From: an uncultured Endomicrobiia bacterium
GTDB taxonomy: Bacteria > Elusimicrobiota > Endomicrobiia > DTEH01
Assembly (NCBI GenBank): GCA_937928765.1
Contig: CALFVX010000012.1
Location: forward strand, 26,124 to 90,123
Length of the DNA stretch: 64,000 nt
Reading direction: 5' to 3'
Made by a program: the position numbers and the translations under genes
Notes under the pieces: generated by a model
Databases searched by the model: none
What the model was told of the DNA's origin: nothing
The model's input: only the letters and a program-made list of their open reading frames with translations
Shown here: piece by piece, positions 26,678 through 36,165 of the stretch
How positions within the stretch are numbered: position 1 is the first letter of the stretch
How the letters are laid out: the number at the start of each line of letters is the position of its first letter

Positions 26678-27403
26678 ATGATAGATGAAAATATTTTAGA
26701 AGTAAAATCCTTGTCAAAAAGTTATTCTGTTTATTCGAATCTATTACAGCTAGAAATTGATAAAAAAATAATTTTTAAAAATTTAAGTTTTGTATTAAAG
26801 TTTAATACATCATTAGGAGTTTTAGGAGCTTCTGGTGTTGGTAAAACAACTTTGATAAAAATTGTTTCAAGAATAGAAGAGCCTGATAGTGGAGAAATAA
26901 TTCTTGATGGAAAAAATATAAAAGAATATGATTATAAAGAATTTGCTACTAAACTACAGTTGTTGTTTCAAAATTCATTTTCTATGCTTAATCCTAGATA
27001 TAAAATAAAATTTTTGATAAAAGAAAGAGTTAAACAATATTTTAAATTAAACAATCTAGAATATAACAAAAAAATAATAAATCAAAAAATTGAAGAGTTG
27101 TTAGAAATTACAAAATTACCAAAGACAGTTTTAGATGCATATCCATACCAACTTTCTGGTGGACAAAAACAGCGCGTTGCAATACTTTTAATTATATCTT
27201 TATATCCTAAAATAATAATTTTAGATGAACCTCTCTCAGCTTTGGATATTTCTTTACAAGCTCAGATGTTAAATTTTTTTTTAGAATTAAAAGAGAAATT
27301 TAAACTTTCATATATATTTATTACACATGACAGAAATTTAGCAGAATATTTTTGTGATAATATTTTAGTTTTACATGAAGGCGGATCTTATGAGATCAAA
27401 TAA
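26678..27403 (+). CDS. dppF: Dipeptide/oligopeptide-type ABC transporter ATPase (DppF/OppF), short form
   Basis: This 241-residue ABC ATPase has Walker A GASGVGKTT, Q-loop LFQNSFSMLNPR, signature LSGGQKQR, Walker B IIILDEPLSALD and the H-loop THD. The 'QNS.SMLNPR' form is typical of DppF/OppF. Unlike the usual F subunit (about 310-330 residues) it stops shortly after the ATPase core, without the C-terminal oligopeptide extension. The reading frame ends naturally and overlaps the cca gene, so this looks like a genuinely short subunit rather than a recent break. Confidence 0.88.
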   Translation: MIDENILEVKSLSKSYSVYSNLLQLEIDKKIIFKNLSFVLKFNTSLGVLGASGVGKTTLIKIVSRIEEPDSGEIILDGKNIKEYDYKEFATKLQLLFQNSFSMLNPRYKIKFLIKERVKQYFKLNNLEYNKKIINQKIEELLEITKLPKTVLDAYPYQLSGGQKQRVAILLIISLYPKIIILDEPLSALDISLQAQMLNFFLELKEKFKLSYIFITHDRNLAEYFCDNILVLHEGGSYEIK

Positions 27404-28898
27404 AGATATTCTATTACGAATTTTACACAGCATAGATGGTAAATTTGAAAATACATATGTTGTTGGCGGAATATTAAGAGATATTATAATAGAGAAAAAA
27501 TTTTTGCTGGACAATAAAGAATATTTTGACATTGATATAATTATAGAAAATTTAAAAATAGATAAATTAAAAAATCTCATTCAAAAATTTAACTTGCCAT
27601 TTGTAATTTTAGATGAAAAGAACAAAATTTATCGTACTGTAATAAGAAATGCTGAAATTGTTATAAATATTGATATTTCATCATATACTAATTTAAAAGA
27701 AGACATTTCTAGACGAGACTTTACAATAAACACTTTATGTATAAAGTTAAGTTATTTTGTAGAATATTTGCATACGAAAAATAAAAATATCATAATAAAA
27801 AATTTGATAGATTTAACAAACCGCGCTTTAAAAGATATTAAAAATAAAACTTTATATGTTGTTAAAGAGAATAATATAAAAGAAGACCCATTACGAATTT
27901 TACGTGCAGCAAGGTTTATCTGTTATGGATTTAAAATAGATAAAGCCACAGAAAATTTTTGTATAAAATATAAGTCGTTGTTAAAATATGTAGCAAAAGA
28001 AAGAATTAATGAAGAAATAAAAAAAATTTTTAATTTAAACTCTTATGATGTATTAGAATGGTTAGATAGAAACAAAATTTTAGAAGAGATTATTCCTGAA
28101 ATAAAAATTTTAAAAGTTAAAGGAAAAAACAAACAGTTTAAAAAATTTTATTTCCATAAGGAAGGGCTGTGGCAACATACAAAACTTACTTATAAAGAGT
28201 TAGAAAAAATAGTTAATTTTATTAACAAACATTATCCTAAATATAATAAAGATATTTATTTTGAAGTTCAAAAAAATATTTATTTGTTAAAGTTAGCATC
28301 TATTTTTCACGATATAGCCAAACCTTTGGTTGTAAGGAAAGAAAAAAACAGGGCAAGATTTTTTCATCATGAAATTAAATCAGCAGAGATTTCTTCTAAA
28401 ATATTAAAAGATTTAAAATTTAGTAATGAGGAAATAAAACTTACATATGAAATTATAAAAAATCATATGAGGATAGGTAGTTTGTTTAATAATTATAAAT
28501 CGCTTACTGAGCGAGCATACTTAAAGTTGTTTAGAGAAGCAGAAAAGTTTTTGTATTTACTTTTGATACTTTGTTTAGCAGATAGGTTGTCATACGAAAT
28601 TATTCCTTTAGAGGAAAGAAGAAAATATTTCAAAAATTTTCAACCTATAAAAAAATTTATAAAATTTGAAAATTTAATATTAGAAAAATATAAAGAATAC
28701 AAAACAAAATCTTCATTGCCAAAGCTAATAAATGGATATGATGTTATGAAGAATTTGAATATTTCTCCTGGTCCTATAGTTGGTAAAATTTTAAAATTAA
28801 TAGAAGAAGCACAGATTCTTGGCAAAATCTCTACAAAAACCGAAGCTATAAAATTAGCAAAACAGTATTATAAAAGATTATATAAAGATATTTCTTGA
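27390..28898 (+). CDS. cca: CCA tRNA nucleotidyltransferase / poly(A) polymerase family with HD domain
   Basis: This protein adds or repairs the CCA end of tRNA or polyadenylates RNA. The nucleotidyltransferase head has YVVGGILRD and the catalytic FDIDIIIEN, then the DISRRDFTINTLCI and EDPLRILRAARFICYGF blocks. A C-terminal HD domain carries LWQHTKLT and ASIFHDIAKP. I chose the ATG at 27390 because AAGG at 27378-27381 sits 8 bases upstream. An in-frame ATG at 27375 would add five residues. The start lies inside dppF (14-base overlap). The product has 502 residues from this start. Confidence 0.86.
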   Translation: MRSNKDILLRILHSIDGKFENTYVVGGILRDIIIEKKFLLDNKEYFDIDIIIENLKIDKLKNLIQKFNLPFVILDEKNKIYRTVIRNAEIVINIDISSYTNLKEDISRRDFTINTLCIKLSYFVEYLHTKNKNIIIKNLIDLTNRALKDIKNKTLYVVKENNIKEDPLRILRAARFICYGFKIDKATENFCIKYKSLLKYVAKERINEEIKKIFNLNSYDVLEWLDRNKILEEIIPEIKILKVKGKNKQFKKFYFHKEGLWQHTKLTYKELEKIVNFINKHYPKYNKDIYFEVQKNIYLLKLASIFHDIAKPLVVRKEKNRARFFHHEIKSAEISSKILKDLKFSNEEIKLTYEIIKNHMRIGSLFNNYKSLTERAYLKLFREAEKFLYLLLILCLADRLSYEIIPLEERRKYFKNFQPIKKFIKFENLILEKYKEYKTKSSLPKLINGYDVMKNLNISPGPIVGKILKLIEEAQILGKISTKTEAIKLAKQYYKRLYKDIS

Positions 28899-28930
28899 AA
28901 AAAAATATTAGTTTTTATAAATAAAATCTG

Positions 28931-29434
28931 ATGAAAAAATATAATTTTACTGTGGTTTATCCAGGCAGTTTTGACCCACCAACAAATGGTCATCTAGACT
29001 TAATCACTCGTGCTATAAAAATGTTTAAGAAAGTTATAGTTCTTGTAACAAACAACACTTTTAAAAAATACACTTTTTCTGTAGAAGAAAGAGTTGATAT
29101 GTTAAATTTAGTAATAAAAAAAAATAAGCTTCAAAATGTTAAGGTAGAAAAACACAATGGATTATTAGTAGATTATCTTAAAAAAAATAATATTAACATT
29201 GTCTTACGTGGATTACGAGCAGTAAGTGATTTTGAATACGAGTTTCAAATGGTTTTAACAAATCGTAAAATGTTTCCTCAAATGGAGACAATTTATTTAA
29301 TGCCAGATATTAAATGGATATATTTATCATCAAGTTTAGTAAAAGAAATATCAAAATTTGGTGGAGATATATCTTGTTTTGTTCCCAAAGTGATAATTAG
29401 TATTATAAAACAAAAATTTGAAAAGTTGAAATAA
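28931..29434 (+). CDS. coaD: Phosphopantetheine adenylyltransferase
   Basis: This enzyme transfers AMP to 4'-phosphopantetheine in coenzyme A synthesis. Its 167 residues carry YPGSFDPPTNGHLDLI (the TxGH nucleotidyl-transferase motif) at the start, LRGLRAVSDFEYEFQM in the middle and the ISSSLVKEI-like WIYLSSSLVKEIS segment near the end. All canonical positions are kept. It lies just upstream of the pilus ATPases (8-base spacer), a packing rather than functional link. Confidence 0.95.
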   Translation: MKKYNFTVVYPGSFDPPTNGHLDLITRAIKMFKKVIVLVTNNTFKKYTFSVEERVDMLNLVIKKNKLQNVKVEKHNGLLVDYLKKNNINIVLRGLRAVSDFEYEFQMVLTNRKMFPQMETIYLMPDIKWIYLSSSLVKEISKFGGDISCFVPKVIISIIKQKFEKLK

Positions 29435-29442
29435 AACAAACA

Positions 29443-31188
29443 ATGGAAATACTTTCTCCCCATAGAAAGTTAGGCGAAATGTTAGTCTCTTTAGGTTTTT
29501 TGACGGAAGAACAATTAAAGTCTGCTTTAGAAGAACAAAAAAAAACTGGTTATAAACTTGGAGAAATACTTTTAAATTCAAAATTAGTTAGCGAAGAAAT
29601 ATTATTTGCTATTTTAGCAAAACAATTTAATATACCTTACATATCTTTATCAGAATATGGAGAAATACCTCAAGAAGTTTTATCTCTTGTCTCAGATAAA
29701 ATAGCAAAAACTTATCAACTAATACCTATAGAATATAATTCTAAAACTAAAGTTTTAACAGTGGCGATGTCAGATCCATTAGATTTAGTTGCTATAGATA
29801 ATTTAAAACTTAGCACAAAATGTGATATTAGAATTGTTGTTGCAAGGAAAAATGAAATTTTAGAAGCTATTTCTAAATATTATGAGAAAAAAGAGAGTAT
29901 AGAAGAAATTGAAAAAGATGCTGAGAAAGAATTTTCATCTAATTCTGATGTTGCTATTATAGAGGATAAATCTGAAATTACAGAACTTGAACTTAAAGCA
30001 GACGCTGCTCCTGTAGTGAAAGCTGTAAATTACATAATAGATCAAGCGTTAAGTTTTAAAGCTTCAGATATACTTATAGAACCTCAGGAAAAACAAATAC
30101 GGATTAGGTATCGTATAGATGGAGTTTTTCATGACCAGAAACCTTTACATAAAAAGTTGTTAGCTTCAGTAGTTACAAGAATAAAAATTATGGCAAAAAT
30201 GGATATTACAGAAAGACGAAAGCCACAAGATGGTAGAATAAGATTATCTTATGGAGATAGACAAATAAATCTCCGTGTATCCACAATACCCACAGCTTAT
30301 GGTGAAAAAGTTGCAATAAGAATACTAGATGCAAAAGCACTTATTCTTGCTTTGTCAGAATTAGGGTTTGAAGAAGAACAACTAAAACTTTTTGAAAAAG
30401 CTATAAAACAACCTTATGGTATGATACTTGTTACAGGACCAACAGGTTCTGGTAAAACTACGACCCTTTATTCGGCATTAAATGTGTTAAATAATCCAGA
30501 TGTTAATATTATGACGGTGGAAGATCCAGTAGAAGCAGTAATTTATGGCATCAACCAAGTAAATGTTAATGAAAAAGTAGGATTAACTTTTGCAGCAGCA
30601 CTTCGCGCGTTCTTAAGGCAAGATCCCGATGTTATAATGGTTGGAGAAATTAGAGATAAAGAAACTATAGAAATAGGTATAAATGCAGCTTTAACAGGAC
30701 ATTTAGTTTTTGCTACACTACATACTAACGAAGCTGCTTCTGCTATTACAAGATTAATAAATATGGGAGTTGAACCATTTTTAATTGCTTCAACTTTAAC
30801 TATAGTTATTTCACAAAAACTTGTAAGAAAAATTTGTAAAAATTGTAGACAACAATATAAAATTAATTTACAACAGTTGAAACCTTTAGGAATAAATCCT
30901 GATATTTTTAAGGAACTAAAAGAAGAGGTGATTTTATACAAAGGTGTTGGCTGTGATAAATGTCAAGATGGCTACAAAGGAAGGATAGGAATTTTTGAAG
31001 TATTGGATTGTAACGACTCTATAAAAGAATTAATATTAAAAAAAGCAACTCATTTTGAAATTAAAGAAACAGCAATAAAAAACGGAATGATAACTTTAAG
31101 AGAAGCAGCGTTAAAAAAATTACTTTTAGGAAGTACAACTATTGAAGAAGTAATAAAAAATACATTTGCTGATGAAATACAGGATTAA
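29443..31188 (+). CDS. pilB: Type IV pilus assembly / type II secretion ATPase (PilB/GspE), copy 1
   Basis: This extension ATPase for pili or a related secretion machine has 581 residues. An N-terminal GspE_N/MshEN domain (LGEMLVSLGFLTEEQL, then PYISLSEYG) leads to the RecA-like domain. Walker A is GPTGSGKTTTLYSAL near residue 331, the Asp box/Walker B region has RQDPDVIMVGEIRD near 391, and the His box is TGHLVFATLHTNEA near 418. Zinc-binding cysteines CKNC and CDKC follow before GYKGRIGIFEVL. All catalytic motifs are canonical. A paralogue follows 9 bases later, then pilT. No pilC, pilM or pilin gene is seen in the window. Confidence 0.92.
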   Translation: MEILSPHRKLGEMLVSLGFLTEEQLKSALEEQKKTGYKLGEILLNSKLVSEEILFAILAKQFNIPYISLSEYGEIPQEVLSLVSDKIAKTYQLIPIEYNSKTKVLTVAMSDPLDLVAIDNLKLSTKCDIRIVVARKNEILEAISKYYEKKESIEEIEKDAEKEFSSNSDVAIIEDKSEITELELKADAAPVVKAVNYIIDQALSFKASDILIEPQEKQIRIRYRIDGVFHDQKPLHKKLLASVVTRIKIMAKMDITERRKPQDGRIRLSYGDRQINLRVSTIPTAYGEKVAIRILDAKALILALSELGFEEEQLKLFEKAIKQPYGMILVTGPTGSGKTTTLYSALNVLNNPDVNIMTVEDPVEAVIYGINQVNVNEKVGLTFAAALRAFLRQDPDVIMVGEIRDKETIEIGINAALTGHLVFATLHTNEAASAITRLINMGVEPFLIASTLTIVISQKLVRKICKNCRQQYKINLQQLKPLGINPDIFKELKEEVILYKGVGCDKCQDGYKGRIGIFEVLDCNDSIKELILKKATHFEIKETAIKNGMITLREAALKKLLLGSTTIEEVIKNTFADEIQD

Positions 31189-31197
31189 TTAAAATTT

Positions 31198-32925
31198 ATG
31201 GCGATACAAAAATTAGGTGAGATGTTGGTATCAACAGGTATAATTACAGAGAAACAATTACAAGAAGCATTGGTTTTATGTAAGCAAACAGGCAAAAAAC
31301 TAGGCTATATATTAGTTAACCTTGGATATATTACAGAAGATGTATTATTATCTTTTTTAGCAAGGCAACAAGGATTAGAATTTGTATATTTATCCGAATA
31401 TGAAATTAAAGAAGAAACAATTAAAATGCTTCCAAGAACATTTATTGAAAAACATAATTTTTTGCCATTAGAGTTTGATAAAAAAACAAATACAATAACA
31501 GTTGCTGTGAGTGATCCATTTAATATGTTTATTATTGATGATATAAAAATTTCAACAGGCTATAATGTTAAACCTGTAATTGCAACTTATAATGATATAA
31601 AAGAAAATATTAACAAAATATTTTTAAATGAACAACCAGAATTAATGGAAAAAGTTTTAACTGAATTAGAGAAACTACAACCTACAAGTAGTATAGAGTT
31701 AGAAGAAATTACAGAATATACAAGTAGTTTACAATTAGCTGAGGAAGAACCCATAGTAAAACTTACAAATAATATAATAATTACTGCTGTAAGAAAAAAA
31801 TCTTCTGATATTCATTTAGAACCTTTTGAAAAAAAATGTAGATTAAGATATAGAATAGATGGTGTTGCTCATGAAGAAACTTTTTTTAAAAGAGAAATTT
31901 ACAACGCTATAATAGCAAGAATAAAAATTATGTCAAAATTAGATGTTACTGAAACAAGAAAACCACAAGATGGTAGAATTAAAATGAAGATTGATAATAG
32001 AGAGATAGATTTTCGTGTATCAATACTTCCTGTATTATATGGTGAAAAAGCAGTATTAAGAATTTTAGATTCAACTGCCTTATGTCTTGATTTATCAAAG
32101 TTAGGTTTTGAAGAAGAAACTTTAGAAATTTTTATGAGAGCAATAAGATCTCCTTTTGGGTTAATATTAATTACCGGACCAACAGGTTCTGGCAAATCTA
32201 CAACTTTGTATTCAGCATTGTCAACATTAAATCGTCCTGAGATAAATATACTAACAATAGAAGATCCAGTAGAATATTTGATACAAGGCATAACTCAAGT
32301 AAACGTAAATCCTGAAGTAGGATTAACATTTGCTTCTGGATTAAGAGCATTTTTAAGACAAGCTCCGGATATTATTCTTGTTGGAGAAATCCGAGATCAA
32401 GAAACAGCAAAAATAGCAGTACAAGCAGCTTTAACTGGTCAGCTTGTTTTTTCTACTTTACATACAAATGATGCACCTTCTGCTATTACAAGATTACAGA
32501 ATATGGGTATAGATTCTTTCTTAATATCTTCTACTTTAATACTTGTTGAAGCACAAAGGTTGGTAAGAAAAATTTGTCCAAATTGTAAAGAAGAATACCA
32601 AGTTTCTGTAGAAAAATTATATCCTTTGGGTGTTACAGATGATATGGTTAAAGGACAAAAAATAGTCAAACTTTATAAAGGTAAAGGATGTTCTAATTGT
32701 AATAATGGATATAAGGGGCGTATTGGAGTATATGAAATTATGGAAGTAAATGATGAAATAAGAGAAATGATATTGAAAAATGCTTCTGATGTAGAAATAA
32801 GAAAAGTGGCTATTGCAAATGGTATGCAAACATTAAGAAAATCTGCATTAAGAAAGATGTTGTCAGGTATTACTACCATGGAAGAAGTTTTACGAGTAAC
32901 AATCGCTGAACAAGAAGCTAATTAA
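31198..32925 (+). CDS. pilB: Type IV pilus assembly / type II secretion ATPase (PilB/GspE), copy 2
   Basis: This 575-residue paralogue of the preceding gene has the same domain order: GspE_N (LGEMLVSTGIITEKQL), then the ATPase domain with Walker A GPTGSGKSTTLYSAL near residue 326, and zinc cysteines CPNC and CSNC before GYKGRIGVYEIM. Two normally constant positions differ from copy 1. RQDPD has become RQAPD near residue 387, and the His box TGHLV reads TGQLV near residue 413; the second histidine (TLHTND) is kept. This suggests an altered or specialised motor rather than a dead one. The two copies probably arose by tandem duplication. Confidence 0.9.
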   Translation: MAIQKLGEMLVSTGIITEKQLQEALVLCKQTGKKLGYILVNLGYITEDVLLSFLARQQGLEFVYLSEYEIKEETIKMLPRTFIEKHNFLPLEFDKKTNTITVAVSDPFNMFIIDDIKISTGYNVKPVIATYNDIKENINKIFLNEQPELMEKVLTELEKLQPTSSIELEEITEYTSSLQLAEEEPIVKLTNNIIITAVRKKSSDIHLEPFEKKCRLRYRIDGVAHEETFFKREIYNAIIARIKIMSKLDVTETRKPQDGRIKMKIDNREIDFRVSILPVLYGEKAVLRILDSTALCLDLSKLGFEEETLEIFMRAIRSPFGLILITGPTGSGKSTTLYSALSTLNRPEINILTIEDPVEYLIQGITQVNVNPEVGLTFASGLRAFLRQAPDIILVGEIRDQETAKIAVQAALTGQLVFSTLHTNDAPSAITRLQNMGIDSFLISSTLILVEAQRLVRKICPNCKEEYQVSVEKLYPLGVTDDMVKGQKIVKLYKGKGCSNCNNGYKGRIGVYEIMEVNDEIREMILKNASDVEIRKVAIANGMQTLRKSALRKMLSGITTMEEVLRVTIAEQEAN

Positions 32926-33166
32926 TTTTTTTTCTATATTGTAAAAAAGCAAGAAAGTGAAAATATTAGAAGAAGTAGATGTATAACATAAGGTATTAAT
33001 TAGTGAGTGCTTGATTTAGTTACACTTTTATTTTTTTATTTATAGTGCAATAAAATGGTTGTTTTTACTAAAAATCACTTCTAATATTGTTAGTATATTT
33101 ATCTCTGTTATTGGCATCTTATTAAAGAAAGTTAACAAAACTACTATAACAAGGAGGGGGATTATA
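32926..33166. other. Intergenic leader of pilT
   Basis: This spacer of about 240 bases between the pilB pair and pilT has no gene. It is less A-rich than other gaps and holds the strong Shine-Dalgarno sequence of pilT at its end. It likely carries a separate promoter for pilT and the polysaccharide genes behind it. TTACAC (33020) and TATAGT (33041) are possible but poorly spaced (15 bases) elements. The frame before pilT is open back to 33059, but the predicted peptide is not PilT-like. Confidence 0.35.
33151..33157 (+). promoter_or_regulatory. Shine-Dalgarno sequence deciding the pilT start
   Basis: AAGGAGG (followed by GGG) lies 9 bases before the ATG at 33167 and fixes that start over an in-frame upstream start at 33059. 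Confidence 0.8.
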
Positions 33167-34243
33167 ATGGAACAACTTCTTAAAATGGAAAATTTGATTC
33201 TTATAATGCATGAAAGAAATGCTTCTGATTTACATTTAACTGCAGGATTACCCCCAATGCTAAGAATAGATGGAAAATTAACTCCTACAGAATTTGGAAA
33301 ACTTACTGCAGATGTTTGTCAGAAACTTATTTATTCTGTGCTTACAGATAAACAAAAAGAAAAATTTGAAACTATGAATGAACTTGATTTATCTTTTGGT
33401 ATTAAGGATGTTGGAAGAATAAGAATGAATGTTTTTAGACAACGAGGAAGTGTAGCTGCTTCATTAAGATCTATTCCTACAATACCACCTACATTTGAAC
33501 AATTAGGGTTACCTAAAATAGTAAATCAATTAGTTGACTTACCTAAAGGTTTAGTTTTGGTTACAGGACCTACTGGTGCTGGGAAAACCACAACTTTAGC
33601 TTCTATGATAAACTATATTAATGAACACAAAAGCGGACACATTATTACTATAGAAGATCCTATAGAATATGTTTTTTATCATAAAAACTGTATAGTAAAC
33701 CAAAGAGAAGTTGGTACAGATACTGAAAATTTTTCTACAGCATTAAAATATGTATTAAGAGAGGATCCTGATATAATTCTTATAGGCGAGATGCGTGATC
33801 TAGAAACAATCTCTGCAGCGTTAAATATAGCAGAAACAGGTCATCTTGTATTTGCTACATTACACACTACAGATGCAGTTTCTTCTGTAAACCGTATAGT
33901 AGATGTTTTCCCACCACATCAACAACAACAAGTACGACTACAACTATCTTTTGTGCTACAAGCTGTTCTTGCTCAACAACTTCTACTACATTCTTCAGGT
34001 AAAAGTAGGGTTTTAGCATGCGAAGTCTTATTTGCTACAGCAGCAGTAAGAAATCTTATAAGAGAATGCAAACCTGAACAAATTTATACTCATATTCAAA
34101 CAGGAGCAAAATATGGTATGCAAACAATGAACCAATCACTAGCTGATTTGTATCAACGAAGGTTAATTACATTTGATGAAGCGATTTCATCGTCTTCTGA
34201 TCCGGAGGAACTTAAAAAACTTATTCAAAAGGGAGGATTATAA
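33167..34243 (+). CDS. pilT: Twitching motility retraction ATPase PilT
   Basis: This ATPase depolymerises type IV pili. The product is 358 residues from the start set by the Shine-Dalgarno sequence. Motifs: ASDLHLTAGLPPMLRIDG at the start, Walker A GPTGAGKTTTLASM, REDPDIILIGEMRD, AETGHLVFATLHTTDA, and the C-terminal AVRNLIREC (the PilT AIRNLIRE signature) followed by GMQTMNQSLADLY. All diagnostic positions of PilT are kept. Its presence beside PilB genes argues for true retractile type IV pili rather than only a type II secretion system. Confidence 0.95.
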   Translation: MEQLLKMENLILIMHERNASDLHLTAGLPPMLRIDGKLTPTEFGKLTADVCQKLIYSVLTDKQKEKFETMNELDLSFGIKDVGRIRMNVFRQRGSVAASLRSIPTIPPTFEQLGLPKIVNQLVDLPKGLVLVTGPTGAGKTTTLASMINYINEHKSGHIITIEDPIEYVFYHKNCIVNQREVGTDTENFSTALKYVLREDPDIILIGEMRDLETISAALNIAETGHLVFATLHTTDAVSSVNRIVDVFPPHQQQQVRLQLSFVLQAVLAQQLLLHSSGKSRVLACEVLFATAAVRNLIRECKPEQIYTHIQTGAKYGMQTMNQSLADLYQRRLITFDEAISSSSDPEELKKLIQKGGL

Positions 34244-34252
34244 AAACATACT

Positions 34253-36130
34253 ATGGCAACTATAAGATACGAACTAAATCTTTACGATTATTGGAGAATT
34301 TTAAAAAGAAGAAAATTTATTATAATAGTATCAATTATTTCAGCATTTTTATTCAGTATTATATATACAAATTTGCAGGTACCTTTGTATCAAGCGGTTT
34401 CTGTAGTAAAAATAGAACCTTCTTTAGTTATTCCTGGAGTAGCTACTGAATCTATTAGTTGGGATATGTACCAAGCCATTAACACGGAAGTGAAAATTAT
34501 AAATTCAAAAATCATCTCAGAACGTGCTGCTAAAAAGTTAGGGTTAATTAAAGAATTTACTTCCAAAGAAGAGATTAACGAAATTATATCATCAATCCAA
34601 AATAAGGTGAAAGCAGAACGTATTACAGATTCAAATTTAATAAGAATAATAGTTAACTCTTCAAATAAAGAAGAAACTGCAAAATTAGCCAATAGCATAG
34701 CTGAAGTATATATTGAAAAAGGATTAGAAGATAGGACAAAGCGAGCACGAGAATTAAGAGAATTTATAGAAAACCAACTCTTAGATGCCGAAAAAAATTT
34801 AAAAGAATCTGAAGAAAAATTAAGAAAATTTTCTGAACAAACAAAAACTACAGGTATAGGTAGACAATTAGCAGTTGAACTTTTAACATTACAGTCTAAA
34901 AAATCAGAGTTGCTAAAAACATATACAGAAAATCATCCAGAAGTAGTATCTGTTACACAAAAAATCAAATTTATAGAAGAACAGCTTACAAAATTGCCAA
35001 AAGAAGAACTTGAATATGCAAGATTAACTCGTGAATTAAAACTTAATGAAGAACTTTACACACTGCTTGCAAAAAGGTATAAAGAAGCACAAATATCTGA
35101 AGCAGATAGAGTACAAACTGCAACAATTGTTACAGAAGCAATTACTCCTAAATATCCTATTAAACCTAACCGCGTCACAAATGTATCTTTGGGATTACTT
35201 TTAGGATTACTTTTAGGTTTAATATTTGCTTTTGTTGTAGAACATCTTGATACTTCTATTGCTACAATAGAAGAAGTTGAGTCTTATTTGAATTTGCCTG
35301 TAATAGGTATAATACCTCATATAGACCAAAAATTTTTAAAATATAACAAATTTGCTTTCTTTAAAACCAAAGAATCTACAGAAACTTTAAAACAAAAATT
35401 AATAATATATCATTCGCCAAAATCACCTTTTGTAGAAAATTATCATTCACTAAGAACAAATATTAGATTTTCCCAAGAACATATTGAAACAAGGGGTATT
35501 GTTTTGTTTACTTCTTCAGGTATTGCTGAAGGAAAAACTTTAACTTCTGTAAATTTTGCATTAGCAGCAGCTATTGCAGGAATAAAAACATTATTTATAG
35601 AACTTGATCTAAGACGACCCTCTGTTCATAGATGGCTTGGAATCAACAGGCTGCCAGGATTTGTTGATTGTGTTATTGGAAGAAAATCTACAGATGAAAT
35701 AATTCATACAACTACAGATTTTTTATTAGGAGGTATTGAAGTTGAAAAAATTGTATCAATTCCAGGATTAGAAAATTTTTCTTTCATTTCTTGTGGTAGC
35801 ATACCTTCTAATCCAATTGATATGTTATCATCCTCTACCGTAGGAGATATTTTTGATGAACTAAAAGAAAAATATGAACTTATAGTTTTAGACACTCCTC
35901 CTGTACTTTTATTTGCTGATGCTTTAATATTATCAAAATATTCAACATATGTAATATTAGTTTACAGAGTAGGTAGAATTGCAAGAGGTGCACTAAAACG
36001 TGCAAAAGATTTGCTTACAAGTATAAAAGCAAATGTTGTAGGAGTTGTTTTAAATGATATAAGAACTGAAGAAATGGAACCTAGATATGGATATTACTAT
36101 GCATATAAATACTATTCAAAGGAAAAATAA
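34253..36130 (+). CDS. wzc: Polysaccharide chain-length co-polymerase with tyrosine autokinase (Wzc-like)
   Basis: This 625-residue inner-membrane protein has an N-terminal Wzz domain with membrane helix 1 (about residues 24-42). A periplasmic coiled-coil region covers about 160-270, and helix 2 is at about 311-331. The cytoplasmic BY-kinase domain has Walker A SSGIAEGKTLTS near 420, Walker A' FIELDLRRP and Walker B LIVLDTPPVL. It ends in a tyrosine-rich tail (YGYYYAYKYYSKEK), the usual autophosphorylation cluster. It would control export and length of surface polysaccharide. Walker A deviates from the usual PGEGKS (here IAEGKT), but key Gly-Lys-Thr are present. It starts 9 bases after pilT. 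Confidence 0.9.
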   Translation: MATIRYELNLYDYWRILKRRKFIIIVSIISAFLFSIIYTNLQVPLYQAVSVVKIEPSLVIPGVATESISWDMYQAINTEVKIINSKIISERAAKKLGLIKEFTSKEEINEIISSIQNKVKAERITDSNLIRIIVNSSNKEETAKLANSIAEVYIEKGLEDRTKRARELREFIENQLLDAEKNLKESEEKLRKFSEQTKTTGIGRQLAVELLTLQSKKSELLKTYTENHPEVVSVTQKIKFIEEQLTKLPKEELEYARLTRELKLNEELYTLLAKRYKEAQISEADRVQTATIVTEAITPKYPIKPNRVTNVSLGLLLGLLLGLIFAFVVEHLDTSIATIEEVESYLNLPVIGIIPHIDQKFLKYNKFAFFKTKESTETLKQKLIIYHSPKSPFVENYHSLRTNIRFSQEHIETRGIVLFTSSGIAEGKTLTSVNFALAAAIAGIKTLFIELDLRRPSVHRWLGINRLPGFVDCVIGRKSTDEIIHTTTDFLLGGIEVEKIVSIPGLENFSFISCGSIPSNPIDMLSSSTVGDIFDELKEKYELIVLDTPPVLLFADALILSKYSTYVILVYRVGRIARGALKRAKDLLTSIKANVVGVVLNDIRTEEMEPRYGYYYAYKYYSKEK

Positions 36131-36165
36131 TATTTAGATAATTTACATAAAATATATAATATAAA

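Noticed and set aside
30543..30941. Long open frame antisense to the first pilB gene
   Set aside because: It lies wholly opposite clearly conserved ATPase motifs and its translation has no family-like pattern; it is a shadow of codon use.
32926..33166. Promoter pair TTACAC and TATAGT before pilT
   Set aside because: The spacing of 15 bases is too short and both hexamers are common by chance here; not reported as a promoter.
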